Shown one piece after another: positions 16,571 through 25,779 of a DNA stretch of 48,530 bases. A program made the translations under genes and the position numbers. The stretch comes from Acidobacteriaceae bacterium (GTDB lineage: Bacteria > Acidobacteriota > Terriglobia > Terriglobales > Acidobacteriaceae), in the NCBI GenBank assembly GCA_003151335.1, contig PLXE01000111.1:1-48530 (forward strand), written 5' to 3'. The first letter of the stretch is position 1, and each line of letters starts with the position of its first letter. Under the pieces are notes generated by a model that was given only the letters and a program-made list of their open reading frames with translations, ran no database searches and was not told the origin of the DNA.

Positions 16571-16945
16571 ATGCCGAGACCAAAACCCGCGCCCTTTGCC
16601 CTTTTGACTGCAATTATTCTGATCGTGATCACGATCTTTCTGGCCTGCGATTCCGAGCCCCGCAAGAGCGACGCCGAGCTCGGGCTGACTCCGCAGCAGG
16701 CGCAAGGCCGGCGCGTTTACGACGCGCGTTGCGCCGAATGCCATTACGCCTACAGTACACATGACCTGCGCGCACCCAGCCTGAACGGGTTGTTCAAAAA
16801 GCCATTCATGAAGAACGGCATTCCCGCCAATGACGACAGGGTCACCGACATCATCCTCCTGGGCCGCGCCAAGATGCCGGCCTTCCAGCAGAAGTTGACC
16901 CAGCAGCAAATGGATGATCTGATGGCCTACCTGCATACGTTGTGA
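16571..16945 (+). CDS. Small membrane-anchored c-type cytochrome
   Basis: A 124-residue exported monoheme cytochrome c. A hydrophobic segment at 8-26 ends in FLACDS, which could be a lipobox (C26) or an uncleaved anchor. The heme motif is CAECH (C54, C57, H58), and a distal methionine is likely in GRAKMPAF near 100-106. The C-terminal helix QQMDDLMAYLHTL is typical of class I cytochromes. An in-frame extension upstream (from 16334) runs antisense through the DUF488 gene and is rejected. The electron partner is unknown. The stop is followed at once by a 7-bp repeat and then lipA. Confidence 0.9.
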   Translation: MPRPKPAPFALLTAIILIVITIFLACDSEPRKSDAELGLTPQQAQGRRVYDARCAECHYAYSTHDLRAPSLNGLFKKPFMKNGIPANDDRVTDIILLGRAKMPAFQQKLTQQQMDDLMAYLHTL

Positions 16946-16964
16946 AGAGCGAAGAGCGGCTCCC
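16944..16964. repeat. Heptamer repeat GAAGAGC
   Basis: Two exact copies of GAAGAGC (16944-16950, 16951-16957) followed by a diverged unit, beginning in the cytochrome stop codon. One of several 7-bp tandem repeats at gene ends in this window. Confidence 0.55.
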
Positions 16965-16988
16965 GTCCTTGTACAATAGTCACGTCCC

Positions 16989-17900
16989 ATGGCTACCGCT
17001 CCCGACCTGATCCAGATCGAGATTGGCCCGCGCCGTCCGGCGCCCAAGCCGGAATGGCTGAAGGCGCGCGCGCCCATGGGCGAGAACTACCACAACCTCA
17101 AGACCCTGGCGCGCAACCTGGAGCTGCACACCGTCTGCGAGTCGGCGCATTGTCCCAACATCGGTGAGTGCTGGAACCATCGCACCGCGACCTTCATGCT
17201 GCTGGGCAACCTGTGCACCCGCCGCTGCGGCTTTTGCGCCGTACCCAAGGGCCGCCCGCAGCCGATCGATTTCGAAGAGCCTCGCCGGGTCGCCGAAGCG
17301 GTTGAGAAATTAGGACTGAAGTTCGCCGTCGTCACCAGCGTCAATCGCGACGACGACAACGTCGGTGGGGCGCGCGTCTTCGCCGACACCATCCGCGAAA
17401 TCCGGCAACGCGTTCCCGGATGCCGCGTGGAAGTGCTGATTCCCGACTTTCAGGGATTGGAAGAGCCGCTGCGCATCGTGATGGACGCCAGGCCCGACAT
17501 TCTCAATCACAACACCGAGACAGTACCTCGCCTGTATCGCGTCGCCCGCTCCGGTGCGCGTTACGAGCGCACGTTGCGGCTGCTACAGCGCGCCAAGGAA
17601 ATGAATCCGGCGATTCCGACCAAAAGCGGCGTCATGGTCGGTCTGGGCGAGAGTGCCGGCGAACTCCTCGAAGTCTTCCGCGATCTCGCAGCCCACAACG
17701 TGGACATCCTTACCATCGGCCAATACCTGCGGCCGTCGAAGGACCACCTTCCCGTGGCGCGCTTGTACACCCCCGACGAGTTCCGCTTCCTCAAAGAAGA
17801 ATCCCTGCAGATGGGTTTCCGCCATGTCGAGTCCGGCCCGCTGGTGCGCTCCAGCTATCACGCCGACGAACAGGCCGACGCGGGAACGCGGATCGTATAG
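16989..17900 (+). CDS. lipA: Lipoyl synthase
   Basis: A radical-SAM enzyme that inserts two sulfur atoms into octanoyl groups on lipoyl-dependent proteins. It is 303 residues, the usual length. The auxiliary cluster motif is C50-x4-C55-x5-C61 ([12 protein letters not shown]), the radical-SAM cluster is C76-x3-C80-x2-C83 (CTRRCGFC), and the C-terminal VRSSYHADE holds the serine that ligates the auxiliary cluster. No lipB or lplA is adjacent, so lipoate attachment genes lie elsewhere. Confidence 0.97.
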   Translation: MATAPDLIQIEIGPRRPAPKPEWLKARAPMGENYHNLKTLARNLELHTVCESAHCPNIGECWNHRTATFMLLGNLCTRRCGFCAVPKGRPQPIDFEEPRRVAEAVEKLGLKFAVVTSVNRDDDNVGGARVFADTIREIRQRVPGCRVEVLIPDFQGLEEPLRIVMDARPDILNHNTETVPRLYRVARSGARYERTLRLLQRAKEMNPAIPTKSGVMVGLGESAGELLEVFRDLAAHNVDILTIGQYLRPSKDHLPVARLYTPDEFRFLKEESLQMGFRHVESGPLVRSSYHADEQADAGTRIV

Positions 17901-17924
17901 TCCGCGTGGCGGTAATATAACCTC

Positions 17925-18104
17925 ATGTCTCAAGAAGTTTCTGAATTGTTGAAAAAGGCGCTTGCCGCTCTAGACAGACCCCTGCTGACAAGTCTGGAGC
18001 GCACCTCCGTGACGGATGCCTTCATCGAAAGCATGCGTGGGAGCCTCGCCCAGCGAGGCATGCCATCGGAGTTGGAGCGTGATCCGGATCGTGAGTTCGG
18101 ATAA
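17925..18104 (+). CDS. Possible small hypothetical protein (59 aa)
   Basis: An ATG-started frame of 59 codons directly after lipA, reading MSQEVSELLKKALAAL at its start and ending in a charged tail. The composition is helical and coding-like. The ribosome site is weak (GGCGG about 14 bases up). It sits in the 224-base gap between lipA and the convergent hflX. It may be real or chance; I recognise no family. Confidence 0.4.
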   Translation: MSQEVSELLKKALAALDRPLLTSLERTSVTDAFIESMRGSLAQRGMPSELERDPDREFG

Positions 18105-18124
18105 AAAGCCAGCGGTTGAACCGT

Positions 18125-19579
18125 TCACTCCACGACAAAGCTCTTCATCTTGCGCAACAGCGATTCCGGGGCTTGTACTTCGAGTTCAACGTTGCCGTCG
18201 CGATACTCCCGTGCAAATATAACGGACTTAGCGTCGAGCGCAGCCAGCGCTTTGCCTTCCGACTGGGGCACGCGCAAATGCACCCGGCGCACCGGATCCT
18301 CGGCGATGAGTTCGTCGATACGCTCCAATAAACTGTCGAGTCCAAACCCCTTCGCGGCCGAGACGTGGATCACGCTCGCCGTATCGCGCAGGCTCTCGCG
18401 TTTCTTCTCCGGCAGCAGGTCCACTTTGTTCATCACGTAGAACCGCGGCTTGTCCTGGGATTCCAGCTCACGCAGCACTTCTTCGACCTGCGCCTGCTGC
18501 TCAGCCGCCGTTGGACTGGTGACGTCGGACACAAGCAATAGCAGCGACGCGCGCTGTACCTCTTCCAGGGTGGCGCGAAACGCCGAAACCAGCGTGTGCG
18601 GCAGGTTTCGGATGAATCCCACAGTGTCAGACAGCAGGACTTGCCGCCGTGAAGGCAGGGTCACGCTACGCAGCGTCGGATCGAGCGTGGCGAACATGCG
18701 TGCGCTTTCCAGCACCCCGGCCTGGGTGAGCGCATTGAACAAGGTTGACTTCCCCGCATTGGTGTAGCCGACCAGCGCCACCGTCGCAATGGGGACCGAC
18801 TCGCGCCGCTGCCGCTGCTGTCCGCGGATGCGGCGAACATTTTCCAGTTGCTCTTTTACGTGGCGAATGTGCCGGTAGATTTTGCGCCGGTCCGTCTCCA
18901 ACTGGGTTTCGCCGGGGCCACGGGTCCCAATGCCGCCGCCGAGCTGCGACATCTGCACGCCGCGTCCCGCCAGTCGCGGCAGCAGGTATTGCAGTTGCGC
19001 CAGTTCCACCTGGAGCTGTCCTTCGCGGGTGCGCGCATGGCGGGCAAAAATGTCGAGGATGAGCTGGGTGCGATCGATCACCCGCAGGTCGAGCCCGCGC
19101 TCCAGATTACGCTGCTGCGAGGGCGTGAGGTCGTGATCGAAGATGACCAGATCGGGCGAACTGGAAGCGACCGCGCCTTTCAGCTCCTCCAGTTTTCCGC
19201 TGCCAATGAGAGTAGCGGGGTCCGGCTTTTGGCGCCGCTGCTGAAATTCGCCGATGACAGCCGCTCCCGCGCTGGTGGCCAACTCGCGTAATTCAGCCAT
19301 GGACTCTTCGGAGGAGAATCCGCGATGCTCCGGACCTTCTGCGTTCAGATGAGAGGTGGCCACACTGCGCGCCACGCGCGCGCTGGGTGGAACTTTGCCA
19401 GTAGATTGCTGCCGAGGAAGCAGCGGCGTATCGGGTTCCCCTGGCCGGGCCTGCGAGCCACGGGTTTGGGTATCGCGGGCCGCCGCCGACCGGGAAGAGA
19501 ATTCCACCCCCACCAGGAAGACGCGTTCCGGCTGGCTCTGGCCGGTTTGCCATGAGCGGCCATTCGTTCGGGAGTTCAT
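18125..19579 (-). CDS. hflX: Ribosome-associated GTPase HflX
   Basis: A GTPase that splits stalled ribosomes and is linked to stress recovery. It is 484 residues. The N-terminal HflX domain holds GSGKLEEL and the glycine-rich segment [20 protein letters not shown]; the G domain has G1 [10 protein letters not shown]3 DTVGF and G4 NKVD. Between ERVFLVGVE (about 18-26) and the SMAELRELA helix (about 93) lies roughly 60 residues of Arg/Ser/Pro-rich low-complexity sequence not usual in HflX, possibly an acidobacterial insertion. It is 21 bases downstream of hfq, the same order as in enterobacteria. Confidence 0.95.
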   Translation of the reverse strand: MNSRTNGRSWQTGQSQPERVFLVGVEFSSRSAAARDTQTRGSQARPGEPDTPLLPRQQSTGKVPPSARVARSVATSHLNAEGPEHRGFSSEESMAELRELATSAGAAVIGEFQQRRQKPDPATLIGSGKLEELKGAVASSSPDLVIFDHDLTPSQQRNLERGLDLRVIDRTQLILDIFARHARTREGQLQVELAQLQYLLPRLAGRGVQMSQLGGGIGTRGPGETQLETDRRKIYRHIRHVKEQLENVRRIRGQQRQRRESVPIATVALVGYTNAGKSTLFNALTQAGVLESARMFATLDPTLRSVTLPSRRQVLLSDTVGFIRNLPHTLVSAFRATLEEVQRASLLLLVSDVTSPTAAEQQAQVEEVLRELESQDKPRFYVMNKVDLLPEKKRESLRDTASVIHVSAAKGFGLDSLLERIDELIAEDPVRRVHLRVPQSEGKALAALDAKSVIFAREYRDGNVELEVQAPESLLRKMKSFVVE

Positions 19580-19600
19580 TCCATCGGCGCGGGAAATAGA

Positions 19601-19912
19601 CTAGCCCTCGGAGGTCGTGTTCGCGGTCTCGGCGTCCGCGGGAGCCACTGGAGCCACCGGTTCCGCTGGCGCGTGCTGTTCAAGGTGACGTTCCGAATAA
19701 GGGGAACGCGACATAACCACGGTGGAAATGGCGTGCTTAAAAATCAATTGCTCCTGGTTGTTGGTGTCCAGAACGATAGAGTACTTGTCGAAGGAGCGGA
19801 TTCTTCCGGTCAGTTTCACCCCGCTGAGCAGGTAAATGGCAACTACGAACTTGTCTTTACGGGCAGTATTTAGAAATCCGTCCTGTATGTTCTGTGCTGC
19901 CTTGTTTTCCAT
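19601..19912 (-). CDS. hfq: RNA chaperone Hfq
   Basis: A hexameric Sm-like RNA chaperone that pairs small RNAs with mRNAs. I start at ATG 19912, with AGGAGGG four bases upstream, giving 103 residues; the longer in-frame extension is unsupported. The Sm1 region ([29 protein letters not shown]) and Sm2 motif (IFKHAIST, here in place of the usual YKHAIST) are complete. The C-terminal tail of about 30 residues is rich in Ala, Pro and Glu, unlike the tail of the E. coli protein. hflX follows on the same strand. Confidence 0.96.
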   Translation of the reverse strand: MENKAAQNIQDGFLNTARKDKFVVAIYLLSGVKLTGRIRSFDKYSIVLDTNNQEQLIFKHAISTVVMSRSPYSERHLEQHAPAEPVAPVAPADAETANTTSEG

Positions 19913-20166
19913 ACGTCCCTCCTGGCAATATGCAAAAAACAGCACAGCCCCAGATTCGCACCCCTTACGATTCCGAGCCTGTAGAAATCCGTCCGCAGCC
20001 GAATATGCCACGGCCGCAGAAGCAATCATAAGCCACTTTTACGATAAGGCGGCGACAGCGCGATTTCAACTAAAACAACCACTCGGGCCTGTGATGTAGA
20101 ATTCGCCCACTGCTCCGAATCCCAAAGCATGGCGCGGGATACCGGTTCAACATAGGTGACCAAGAG

Positions 20167-20940
20167 ATGACTTCCTGGCTAGTGGCGCTACTCCTCTCGC
20201 CCGCAATCCAATTCCCCGGCGGCGCAGCAACCGCCCTGATGGTGCTTCGCTGGATCCACTTTGTCGCCGGCATCACCTGGGTCGGGCTGTTGTACTTCTT
20301 CACCCTTGTGGGTGTGCCCTTCGTACAGGAGCTGGACGCAAAATCGCGGGGAATCGTCGTCCCCAAGCTGATGCGGCGGGCCTTGTGGTGGTTTCGCTGG
20401 AGCGCGGTGGTGACCGTGCTGGCTGGCATCGCCTACTGGATGCACATCGTGGCCAGCGACGTTCGCAATGCGGTGTCGGCGGGCGAGCCGGCCTCCGCTG
20501 GGATGATGTTCGGCGCCTTCTTCGGACTCTGGACGCTGGCGTTCGTCATCGAGATGGGAGCGCTGATGTCCCCGGCCGAGGTGCTGAGGAAGGGCCCCGT
20601 GCTGGGAGCCATCGTTGGGCTCGCGGTGGTTGCAGCGGCGTACATTTTTCTGAGCCTGAACCAGCACGGCTGGGAGAGCAATCACGCCTTGGCGATCGGC
20701 ATTGGCGGCGGACTGGGCTGGTTCATGCTGCTGAACGTTTGGGGCGTGGTGTGGCGCATGCAGAAAAAGATGATCCGCTGGACCGAGGCTAACGTCAGCC
20801 AGGGAACGGCAATGCCGCCCGAGGCGCCCAAGGTGGCGAGAATCGCGCTGCTGTGTACCCGCCTGAATTTCTGGTTGTCGTTCCCCATGCTGTTCTTCAT
20901 GGGCGCGGCCAGCCACTACATCCTGTTTGCGGGGAAGTGA
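20167..20940 (+). CDS. Urate-oxidase N-terminal-domain-like membrane protein
   Basis: A 257-residue integral membrane protein with about six helices (about 23-50, 71-95, 112-134, 143-164, 173-196, 226-253). The RWIHFVAGITWVGLLYFF start and the LNFWLSFPMLFFMGAASHY end resemble the urate-oxidase N-terminal (PuuD-type) membrane domain. Full PuuD urate hydroxylases carry a C-terminal cytochrome c domain; there is none here, and no purine genes are nearby. Conserved histidines such as H31 could bind heme. The role is therefore uncertain, and a membrane redox function is only an inference. Confidence 0.8.
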   Translation: MTSWLVALLLSPAIQFPGGAATALMVLRWIHFVAGITWVGLLYFFTLVGVPFVQELDAKSRGIVVPKLMRRALWWFRWSAVVTVLAGIAYWMHIVASDVRNAVSAGEPASAGMMFGAFFGLWTLAFVIEMGALMSPAEVLRKGPVLGAIVGLAVVAAAYIFLSLNQHGWESNHALAIGIGGGLGWFMLLNVWGVVWRMQKKMIRWTEANVSQGTAMPPEAPKVARIALLCTRLNFWLSFPMLFFMGAASHYILFAGK

Positions 20941-21049
20941 AGAGCGCGTCCGTCGTTGAGCAATCGCCGACACAGGAACCGATTCAGCGGGTCAGTTTTC
21001 AGGCTTACTTGTGATATCGCCTGATTTCAACAGTTATCCCTTATTCTGT

Positions 21050-21280
21050 TCACAGTAGGCCGAGTTTCCTTAGGTGCGCCAGTTGATCAGCCGTTAGTTC
21101 CCCGCGATCTTTTTCCTCAAGGAAGGTTTGAAACTCGTGATGGTGGCGCATCGTGACAAATGCCAGCGCCCATCCAGCACGCTCCAACGCGACGAACTCT
21201 GGGGTGTTCGTTTCAAGAGTGTTGGCGATCTTCTCCAACCACTGCGCGTGCTTCTCGTAATCGTCAAAGTGGGTAGGCAT
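21050..21280 (-). CDS. Small hypothetical protein
   Basis: A soluble, mostly helical protein of 76 residues from ATG 21280 (or 84 from GTG 21304), ending in LTADQLAHLRKLGLL. Aromatic and charged residues (FVTMRHHHEFQTFLEE) are distributed as in a real helical protein, but no family is recognised and no clear ribosome site is found at either start. It lies alone between the urate-oxidase-like gene and the DegT aminotransferase. Confidence 0.5.
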   Translation of the reverse strand: MPTHFDDYEKHAQWLEKIANTLETNTPEFVALERAGWALAFVTMRHHHEFQTFLEEKDRGELTADQLAHLRKLGLL

Positions 21281-21494
21281 AGTGAGCGTTTGACGGTCTA
21301 CCACGCGCCAATATTGTAGCCGATGACTGCGTTCCGAACGTGCCTTTGGATGGTTGGCGTAAAATCCCCATTACACTCACAATCTCTGGAACGCCGATTG
21401 CGGTGAATAGTCGGCAGTTCGGGAACTGAGCCACTACGCGCCGCTTCACTCTGCGTACATCAACCGAGAATTCGCTATAGAATCATGTTTCGTT

Positions 21495-22706
21495 ATGCCA
21501 TCGACCTCGCCGCAATCGTCTGTTAGTTCGGGTTCCATGACCCAGCGCGATCCCGTCCCCATGCTTGATCTCACTCGTCAGTACGAGACCATCAAAGACG
21601 ACGTTCACGCAGCCATCGAACGGGTGCTGACTACCCAACACTTCATCGGGGGCCCTGAACTCGACGGCTTCGAACGGGAGTCTGCAGACTACCTGGGGGT
21701 GAAAGAGAGTGTTGGCTGCGCGTCTGGAACTGACGCCTGCTGGCTGGCGCTGGCGGCCGCCGGTGTTGGGCCGGAGGCGTGCGTGGTCACCACCCCGTTC
21801 AGTTTCTTTGCCACGGTAAGCTCGATCGTGCGCTGCGGCGCCACTCCAATTTTGGCCGACATCGATCCGGCAACGCTGAACCTCGATCCCGAAGCGACCG
21901 AGAGGGCGCTGCAGCGTGCGCGTTCGTACAAGCTCCGCGCGGTGATGCCGGTGCACCTGTACGGGCAATGCGCCAACATGGACAAATTCGGCCGCCTCGT
22001 CGAGCAGTACGACGCCAGCCTTGTCGAAGATGCGGCGCAGGCTTTCGGCGCCAAATGGCGCGACAAGAAAGCAGGAGCGCTGAGCAAGGCCGCCGCTTTC
22101 AGCTTTTATCCCACCAAGAACCTGAGCGCCTATGGCGATGGCGGATGCGTCACCACCAATGACGAGGAGCTGGCGGCGCACGTTCGCCGTTTGCGCAATC
22201 ACGGTAGCCGCCATCGCTATTACCACGAAGAGATTGGCTGGAACAGCCGCCTCGATGCCATGCAGGCAGCGGTGCTGCGGGTGAAACTGAAGCATATTGA
22301 CGACTGGAACCAGGCGCGCCGAATGCTGGCTCGTCGCTATCACGGCCTATTCATCGGTGCCGGCGTGGTGCAAAGCGGCGAGCAGTCAGTCAGCACGCAG
22401 GCGCCCATCACGCTGCTGGCGACGGTGCCCGAGGCTTATCACATCTATCACCAGTACGTGGTGCGTGCCTTTCGGCGGGATGAACTACGGGCCTTTCTGA
22501 CCCAGCAGGGAATCGGAACAGAGATCTACTATCCCGTTCCGCTGCACTTGCAGGAATGCTTTACTTACCTGGGCTATAAAGTGGGCGACCTTCCCGAGTC
22601 GGAGCGCGCGTCAAGAGAAGTGCTGGCGCTGCCCATGTTTCCTGAACTGCGCGAGGACGAGCAGCAACGCGTGGTGGCCGCCATCACCGAGTTCTACAGC
22701 CGATAG
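21495..22706 (+). CDS. DegT/DnrJ/EryC1/StrS sugar aminotransferase
   Basis: A PLP-dependent aminotransferase of the DegT family, 403 residues from ATG 21495 (389 from ATG 21537). The PLP lysine is K208 in SFYPTKNLSAYGDGG, preceded by VEDAAQAFGA with the cofactor-binding Asp and by the substrate-loop GTDA near 79. These enzymes usually aminate nucleotide-linked keto-sugars for surface polysaccharide or antibiotic synthesis. No nucleotide-sugar enzymes or glycosyltransferases are adjacent, so the substrate cannot be named. A CACGGAG-type inverted repeat follows the stop. Confidence 0.93.
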   Translation: MPSTSPQSSVSSGSMTQRDPVPMLDLTRQYETIKDDVHAAIERVLTTQHFIGGPELDGFERESADYLGVKESVGCASGTDACWLALAAAGVGPEACVVTTPFSFFATVSSIVRCGATPILADIDPATLNLDPEATERALQRARSYKLRAVMPVHLYGQCANMDKFGRLVEQYDASLVEDAAQAFGAKWRDKKAGALSKAAAFSFYPTKNLSAYGDGGCVTTNDEELAAHVRRLRNHGSRHRYYHEEIGWNSRLDAMQAAVLRVKLKHIDDWNQARRMLARRYHGLFIGAGVVQSGEQSVSTQAPITLLATVPEAYHIYHQYVVRAFRRDELRAFLTQQGIGTEIYYPVPLHLQECFTYLGYKVGDLPESERASREVLALPMFPELREDEQQRVVAAITEFYSR

Positions 22707-22751
22707 AACGGCTAAGCATTGGGGTAGCAGCCAAGAACCAGAAAATCGTTC

Positions 22752-22824
22752 ACCACGGAGACACGGAGGACACGGAGTTTTTGATTGCTATCGAGTCTCC
22801 TCCGTGATCTCCGTGCCTCCGTGG
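22752..22824. repeat. CACGGAG-type inverted repeat between convergent genes
   Basis: The left arm (about 22752-22778) carries three staggered CACGGAG units; the right arm (about 22797-22824) carries the complement CTCCGTG three times. The arms can fold into a long imperfect hairpin between two convergent genes and could end both transcripts. The motif style is that of dispersed genomic repeats. Confidence 0.65.
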
Positions 22825-22846
22825 TTATTCATTCCTGTAGGTGGAC

Positions 22847-24055
22847 TCACTTGTGCTTGTGGCGCGGATGCGCTGGCGCCTGTTTCTTGCGCTGCGCGTA
22901 GTAAGCGGCCAACGCTGCCCCATGCCTGGCTTTTTCCGCAGCCTCTTCTTCCGGGGTCATGACCCGCCGCACGATGGGGCCGTTCAATTTGTAGGTGATG
23001 TCCACCATCTGCCCATCGTCGGTTTTCTTGCGGATGGTGAAGGTCGGCAGGTCGCCTTCTTTTCCGAAATCCTGGTGCCCAGTCTTCACCGGAAAATAGC
23101 CCTCAAGATTGCGTTCGCGATAAGCGGTTTCATAGCGATGCTTGGCGCGGTTCCGGGTGAAAATTCGAATCTGATTGAAGTCCCAGGGCAATCCGTCCTT
23201 GGGCTCGTTCAACAGCACCAGGTACTGCGGCACCTGCTTGTCCTCCTCCTGCACCGTGTTCAGCACGAAGTAGCCCATGATGCGCTGCCCCTCGGCATAT
23301 TGCGCAACCTCCAGCGGGATATCGAGGTCGATCATGCGCAGCAGCACCCAGCCGACATGCCCGGCAGAGTTGCGCACCAGATACCAGTCTTCCATCACAG
23401 GCTTGGGAGGCTCCGGAGGCTTACCTGGGGCGCTGGAGGGCGCGGCTTTGGCGGAAGCAGCTTTGGCGGAAGCAGCCGGCTTAGCTGGCACAGGTGTGAT
23501 CTTCGGTTGCGATTGAGTCGTGGCGGCACTCTTCGGATTTTGTGCGGTCGTCGTGGCTGGGGACTTCGGCGGGTTCTTCTCCGCCGTAGCGCGCTTCAGG
23601 ACCTCAACTTTCTCGCCATCCTTGAGTTGGTAGAGGTGGTCGCCTTCGCGCGACGGAGTGACGTGGATGTTGAGGTCGGAGCGAGCCGTTCCGTGGGCTT
23701 GCACTTGCTGGCTGGCATTGTCGCTGGCCAGCTTCTGGAAGGCATCGTAAACGTCCTGAGGAACCAGGCTGCGCTCCTCGATCCAGCCTTCCTGTCCGCT
23801 GTCCGTGCGCACGCGCAGGAAACGCCGCTGCTTCTCCAGAACTTCCACGCGATCGCCGCCATGCACCGTGCCGATCTTGTTGTACATGGTGGCCACCCGG
23901 TCGCGCAGGCTGGTCTCCTGTGCCGAGACGTACATGTACTCGTGCTTGGCGAGGGCTCCACGCTTGCAGGCGCAGCCCAGCACTAGCAAAACCAGCGCGA
24001 GGGCGAACAGCGAAATGCGAGTATTGCGAGAAGAGGAAGATTTCACCGGCAGCAC
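22847..24055 (-). CDS. SH3-domain lipoprotein
   Basis: A 402-residue exported lipoprotein with N-terminal hydrophobic segment and lipobox LVLGC (C28). A bacterial SH3-like domain follows (HEYMYVSAQETSLRDRVATMYNKIG, then GWIEERSLVP), a second SH3-type region starts near 124 (DLNIHVTPSREGDHLYQL), and a Lys/Ala/Pro low-complexity linker joins it to a further folded part with the phrase EDWYLVRNSAGHVGWVLLRMI. The C-terminus is very basic (AHPRHKHK). Such proteins often bind cell wall or act in envelope assembly; function here is unproven. The start is GTG. Confidence 0.85.
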   Translation of the reverse strand: MLPVKSSSSRNTRISLFALALVLLVLGCACKRGALAKHEYMYVSAQETSLRDRVATMYNKIGTVHGGDRVEVLEKQRRFLRVRTDSGQEGWIEERSLVPQDVYDAFQKLASDNASQQVQAHGTARSDLNIHVTPSREGDHLYQLKDGEKVEVLKRATAEKNPPKSPATTTAQNPKSAATTQSQPKITPVPAKPAASAKAASAKAAPSSAPGKPPEPPKPVMEDWYLVRNSAGHVGWVLLRMIDLDIPLEVAQYAEGQRIMGYFVLNTVQEEDKQVPQYLVLLNEPKDGLPWDFNQIRIFTRNRAKHRYETAYRERNLEGYFPVKTGHQDFGKEGDLPTFTIRKKTDDGQMVDITYKLNGPIVRRVMTPEEEAAEKARHGAALAAYYAQRKKQAPAHPRHKHK

Positions 24056-24065
24056 AGACCACTAT

Positions 24066-24112
24066 AAACCAGTGGTCAGTGATTAGTGGTTGTTAGTGGT
24101 TAGTGGCTAGAA
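24066..24112. repeat. AGTGGTT-type heptamer tandem repeat
   Basis: About six units of a 7-bp repeat (AGTGGTC, AGTGATT, AGTGGTT and variants) fill the gap between the SH3 lipoprotein gene start and the dppC-like gene end. Confidence 0.6.
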
Positions 24113-24137
24113 TCCATCGATGGCCTCCAGCGAGCCA

Positions 24138-25001
24138 CTACAGCCCAACCTCGATCCTGGAGCGGGGATCGAGATAATCGCGCAGGCCGTCGCCAATAAA
24201 GTTGAACGATAGCACCGCCAGCATGACGGCGACAGCGGGAAACAACACGAGGTGCGGCGAATCGAACAGGTGGGAGCGCCCGTCGTTCAGCATCGAACCC
24301 CAACTTGCCGACGGAGGCGGCACGCCCAGTCCGAGAAAGCTCATGGTGGCTTCGGCCAGGATGGCGCCCGCCATTCCAATGGCCGCCTGCACGATAACGG
24401 GCTGAATGATGTTGGGAAGAATGTGCCGCACGATGATTCGCAAGTCACTTGCGCCCAGGGCGCGCGCGGCTTCCACGAATTCGCGTTCACGGACCGCCAG
24501 CACCTGAGCGCGGACCAATCGGGCGTAGCCCACCCATCCGCCAATCGAGAGCGCCAGGATCAGATTGAAGATGCCCGGACCGAGAAACGCTACAAACGCG
24601 ATTGCCAGAAGAATTCCGGGGAACGACATGAAAGCGTTCATCACGATCACGTTGAGCACGCGGTCGGTGACTCCGCCGTAGTAGCCGGCGATGGAGCCGA
24701 AGATCAGTCCCAGGGTGAGCGAGGCTGCGACCACGCAACTGCCCACCAGCATGGAGATGCGCGCTCCATAGATGATGCGCGAGAGGATGTCGCGTCCCAG
24801 TTCGTCGGTGCCAAACCAGTGTGAGGCCGACGGCGCCATCAGTCGCGCCGGCAGGTCGATCTGCGCGGGATCCCGAGGGGCGATCCAGGGCGCGAACAGA
24901 GCGCACAACAAGAAGATGGCGACCATTACGAGGCCCGCAGTGGCGAGCAGGTTATAGCCGGCAGCCCGACGCAGCGTGACCAGTTGAGCAGTGGACGCCA
25001 T
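24138..25001 (-). CDS. DppC/OppC-type ABC transporter permease
   Basis: An inner-membrane permease subunit of a peptide/nickel-type ABC importer, 287 residues with about six helices. The N-terminal ALFAPWIAPRDPAQIDL and HWFGTDELGRDILSRI are hallmarks of DppC/OppC, and the EAA loop reads EAARALGASDLRIIVRHILPN. The usual partners (DppB permease, two ATPases, binding protein) are absent in this window on both sides, so the gene is solitary here. It may pair with subunits coded elsewhere, as happens in acidobacterial genomes, or be the remnant of an operon. Confidence 0.92.
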   Translation of the reverse strand: MASTAQLVTLRRAAGYNLLATAGLVMVAIFLLCALFAPWIAPRDPAQIDLPARLMAPSASHWFGTDELGRDILSRIIYGARISMLVGSCVVAASLTLGLIFGSIAGYYGGVTDRVLNVIVMNAFMSFPGILLAIAFVAFLGPGIFNLILALSIGGWVGYARLVRAQVLAVREREFVEAARALGASDLRIIVRHILPNIIQPVIVQAAIGMAGAILAEATMSFLGLGVPPPSASWGSMLNDGRSHLFDSPHLVLFPAVAVMLAVLSFNFIGDGLRDYLDPRSRIEVGL

Positions 25002-25024
25002 GCAGCATCATGGTAAACGAATAC

Positions 25025-25050
25025 GGCGGCGTTCCTTCGAAAGCGCCGCC
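25025..25050 (-). terminator. Hairpin downstream of secreted hypothetical gene
   Basis: GGCGGCG (25025-25031) pairs perfectly with CGCCGCC (25044-25050); the inner TTCGAA can extend the stem. On the minus strand it follows the stop of the gene at 25078 but has only a broken T-run, so terminator function is tentative. Confidence 0.4.
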
Positions 25051-25077
25051 AAGCAATCGTAATTTTGGCTCAGGTAG

Positions 25078-25521
25078 CTACTTCAACGTGATTTCCCGGG
25101 TCAGATAGCTGGCGACCGTTCGTGCGTGCTCGACTCGCTTGTCGATCACCTGCTGCTCTTTTTTCTTGTCGCCATATTGTTTCATGCGCAGCTCCAGGAC
25201 CTTCATTCCAAGACCATCGAGAGCGGCCATGTTCTTGTAGGTGATCTCGAAACCAATGTCCCAGTCGTCCGCGCTGGCTTTCGTCTGGTTCAGGAAAATG
25301 CCATAGCCTTCGATGAGCCCGGCGCTCTTCTCGGTGTCCCAGATCGGCTTGATGTTGTTCTTTACGTCGTCCATGAACGCGTTGAAGTGCCCGGGAAGAA
25401 TATGGACGAGAACGACACGGTCCACCGGACCCTCGGTGTATTGGTCTTGCGCTGTCGCCGTCGCCAGAGACACGAGAGCGACACACAACGCTCCTAGTGC
25501 GAGCCGCAAAGCTTGCTTCAT
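25078..25521 (-). CDS. Secreted hypothetical protein
   Basis: A 147-residue exported protein. The start at ATG 25521 is fixed by AAGGAGG six bases upstream; the longer in-frame extension is not supported. A signal peptide covers residues 1-24 (MKQALRLALGALCVALVSL, cleavage near TATA-QD). The mature part has an alpha/beta pattern with the phrases VVLVHILPGHFNAFMDDV and WDIGFEITYKNMAAL, reminiscent of dimeric ferredoxin-like (ABM/NIPSNAP-type) folds, but I cannot assign the family. It lies upstream of the solitary permease on the same strand with a hairpin between. Confidence 0.8.
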   Translation of the reverse strand: MKQALRLALGALCVALVSLATATAQDQYTEGPVDRVVLVHILPGHFNAFMDDVKNNIKPIWDTEKSAGLIEGYGIFLNQTKASADDWDIGFEITYKNMAALDGLGMKVLELRMKQYGDKKKEQQVIDKRVEHARTVASYLTREITLK

Positions 25522-25779
25522 ATACAGCCTCCTTGTTTTGTGATCTGCGGAGTGTGCCCCATTCGCGGTCTCTCGTAAAGTAAAAACTGGCAGGCTGGCC
25601 GTATTCCCGCACTGCATGTGCTTTCGTCCAACCTTAATGGAGGACAACTCCATCACGAATTGGGTAGGGAGAGCATAGCCTTATGCCACGAAATGGCGAC
25701 ACACTCGCGGTATTCAGCGTCCAGGGAATAGAATCGTTGGTTCAGAGGCGTAGGTATTCGCGCCCCACATAGTCGGCTC

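Noticed and set aside
21316-21432. A plus-strand stretch reading like a protein C-terminus (PITLTISGTPIAV)
   Set aside because: No start codon, short open length and no upstream protein; probably chance.
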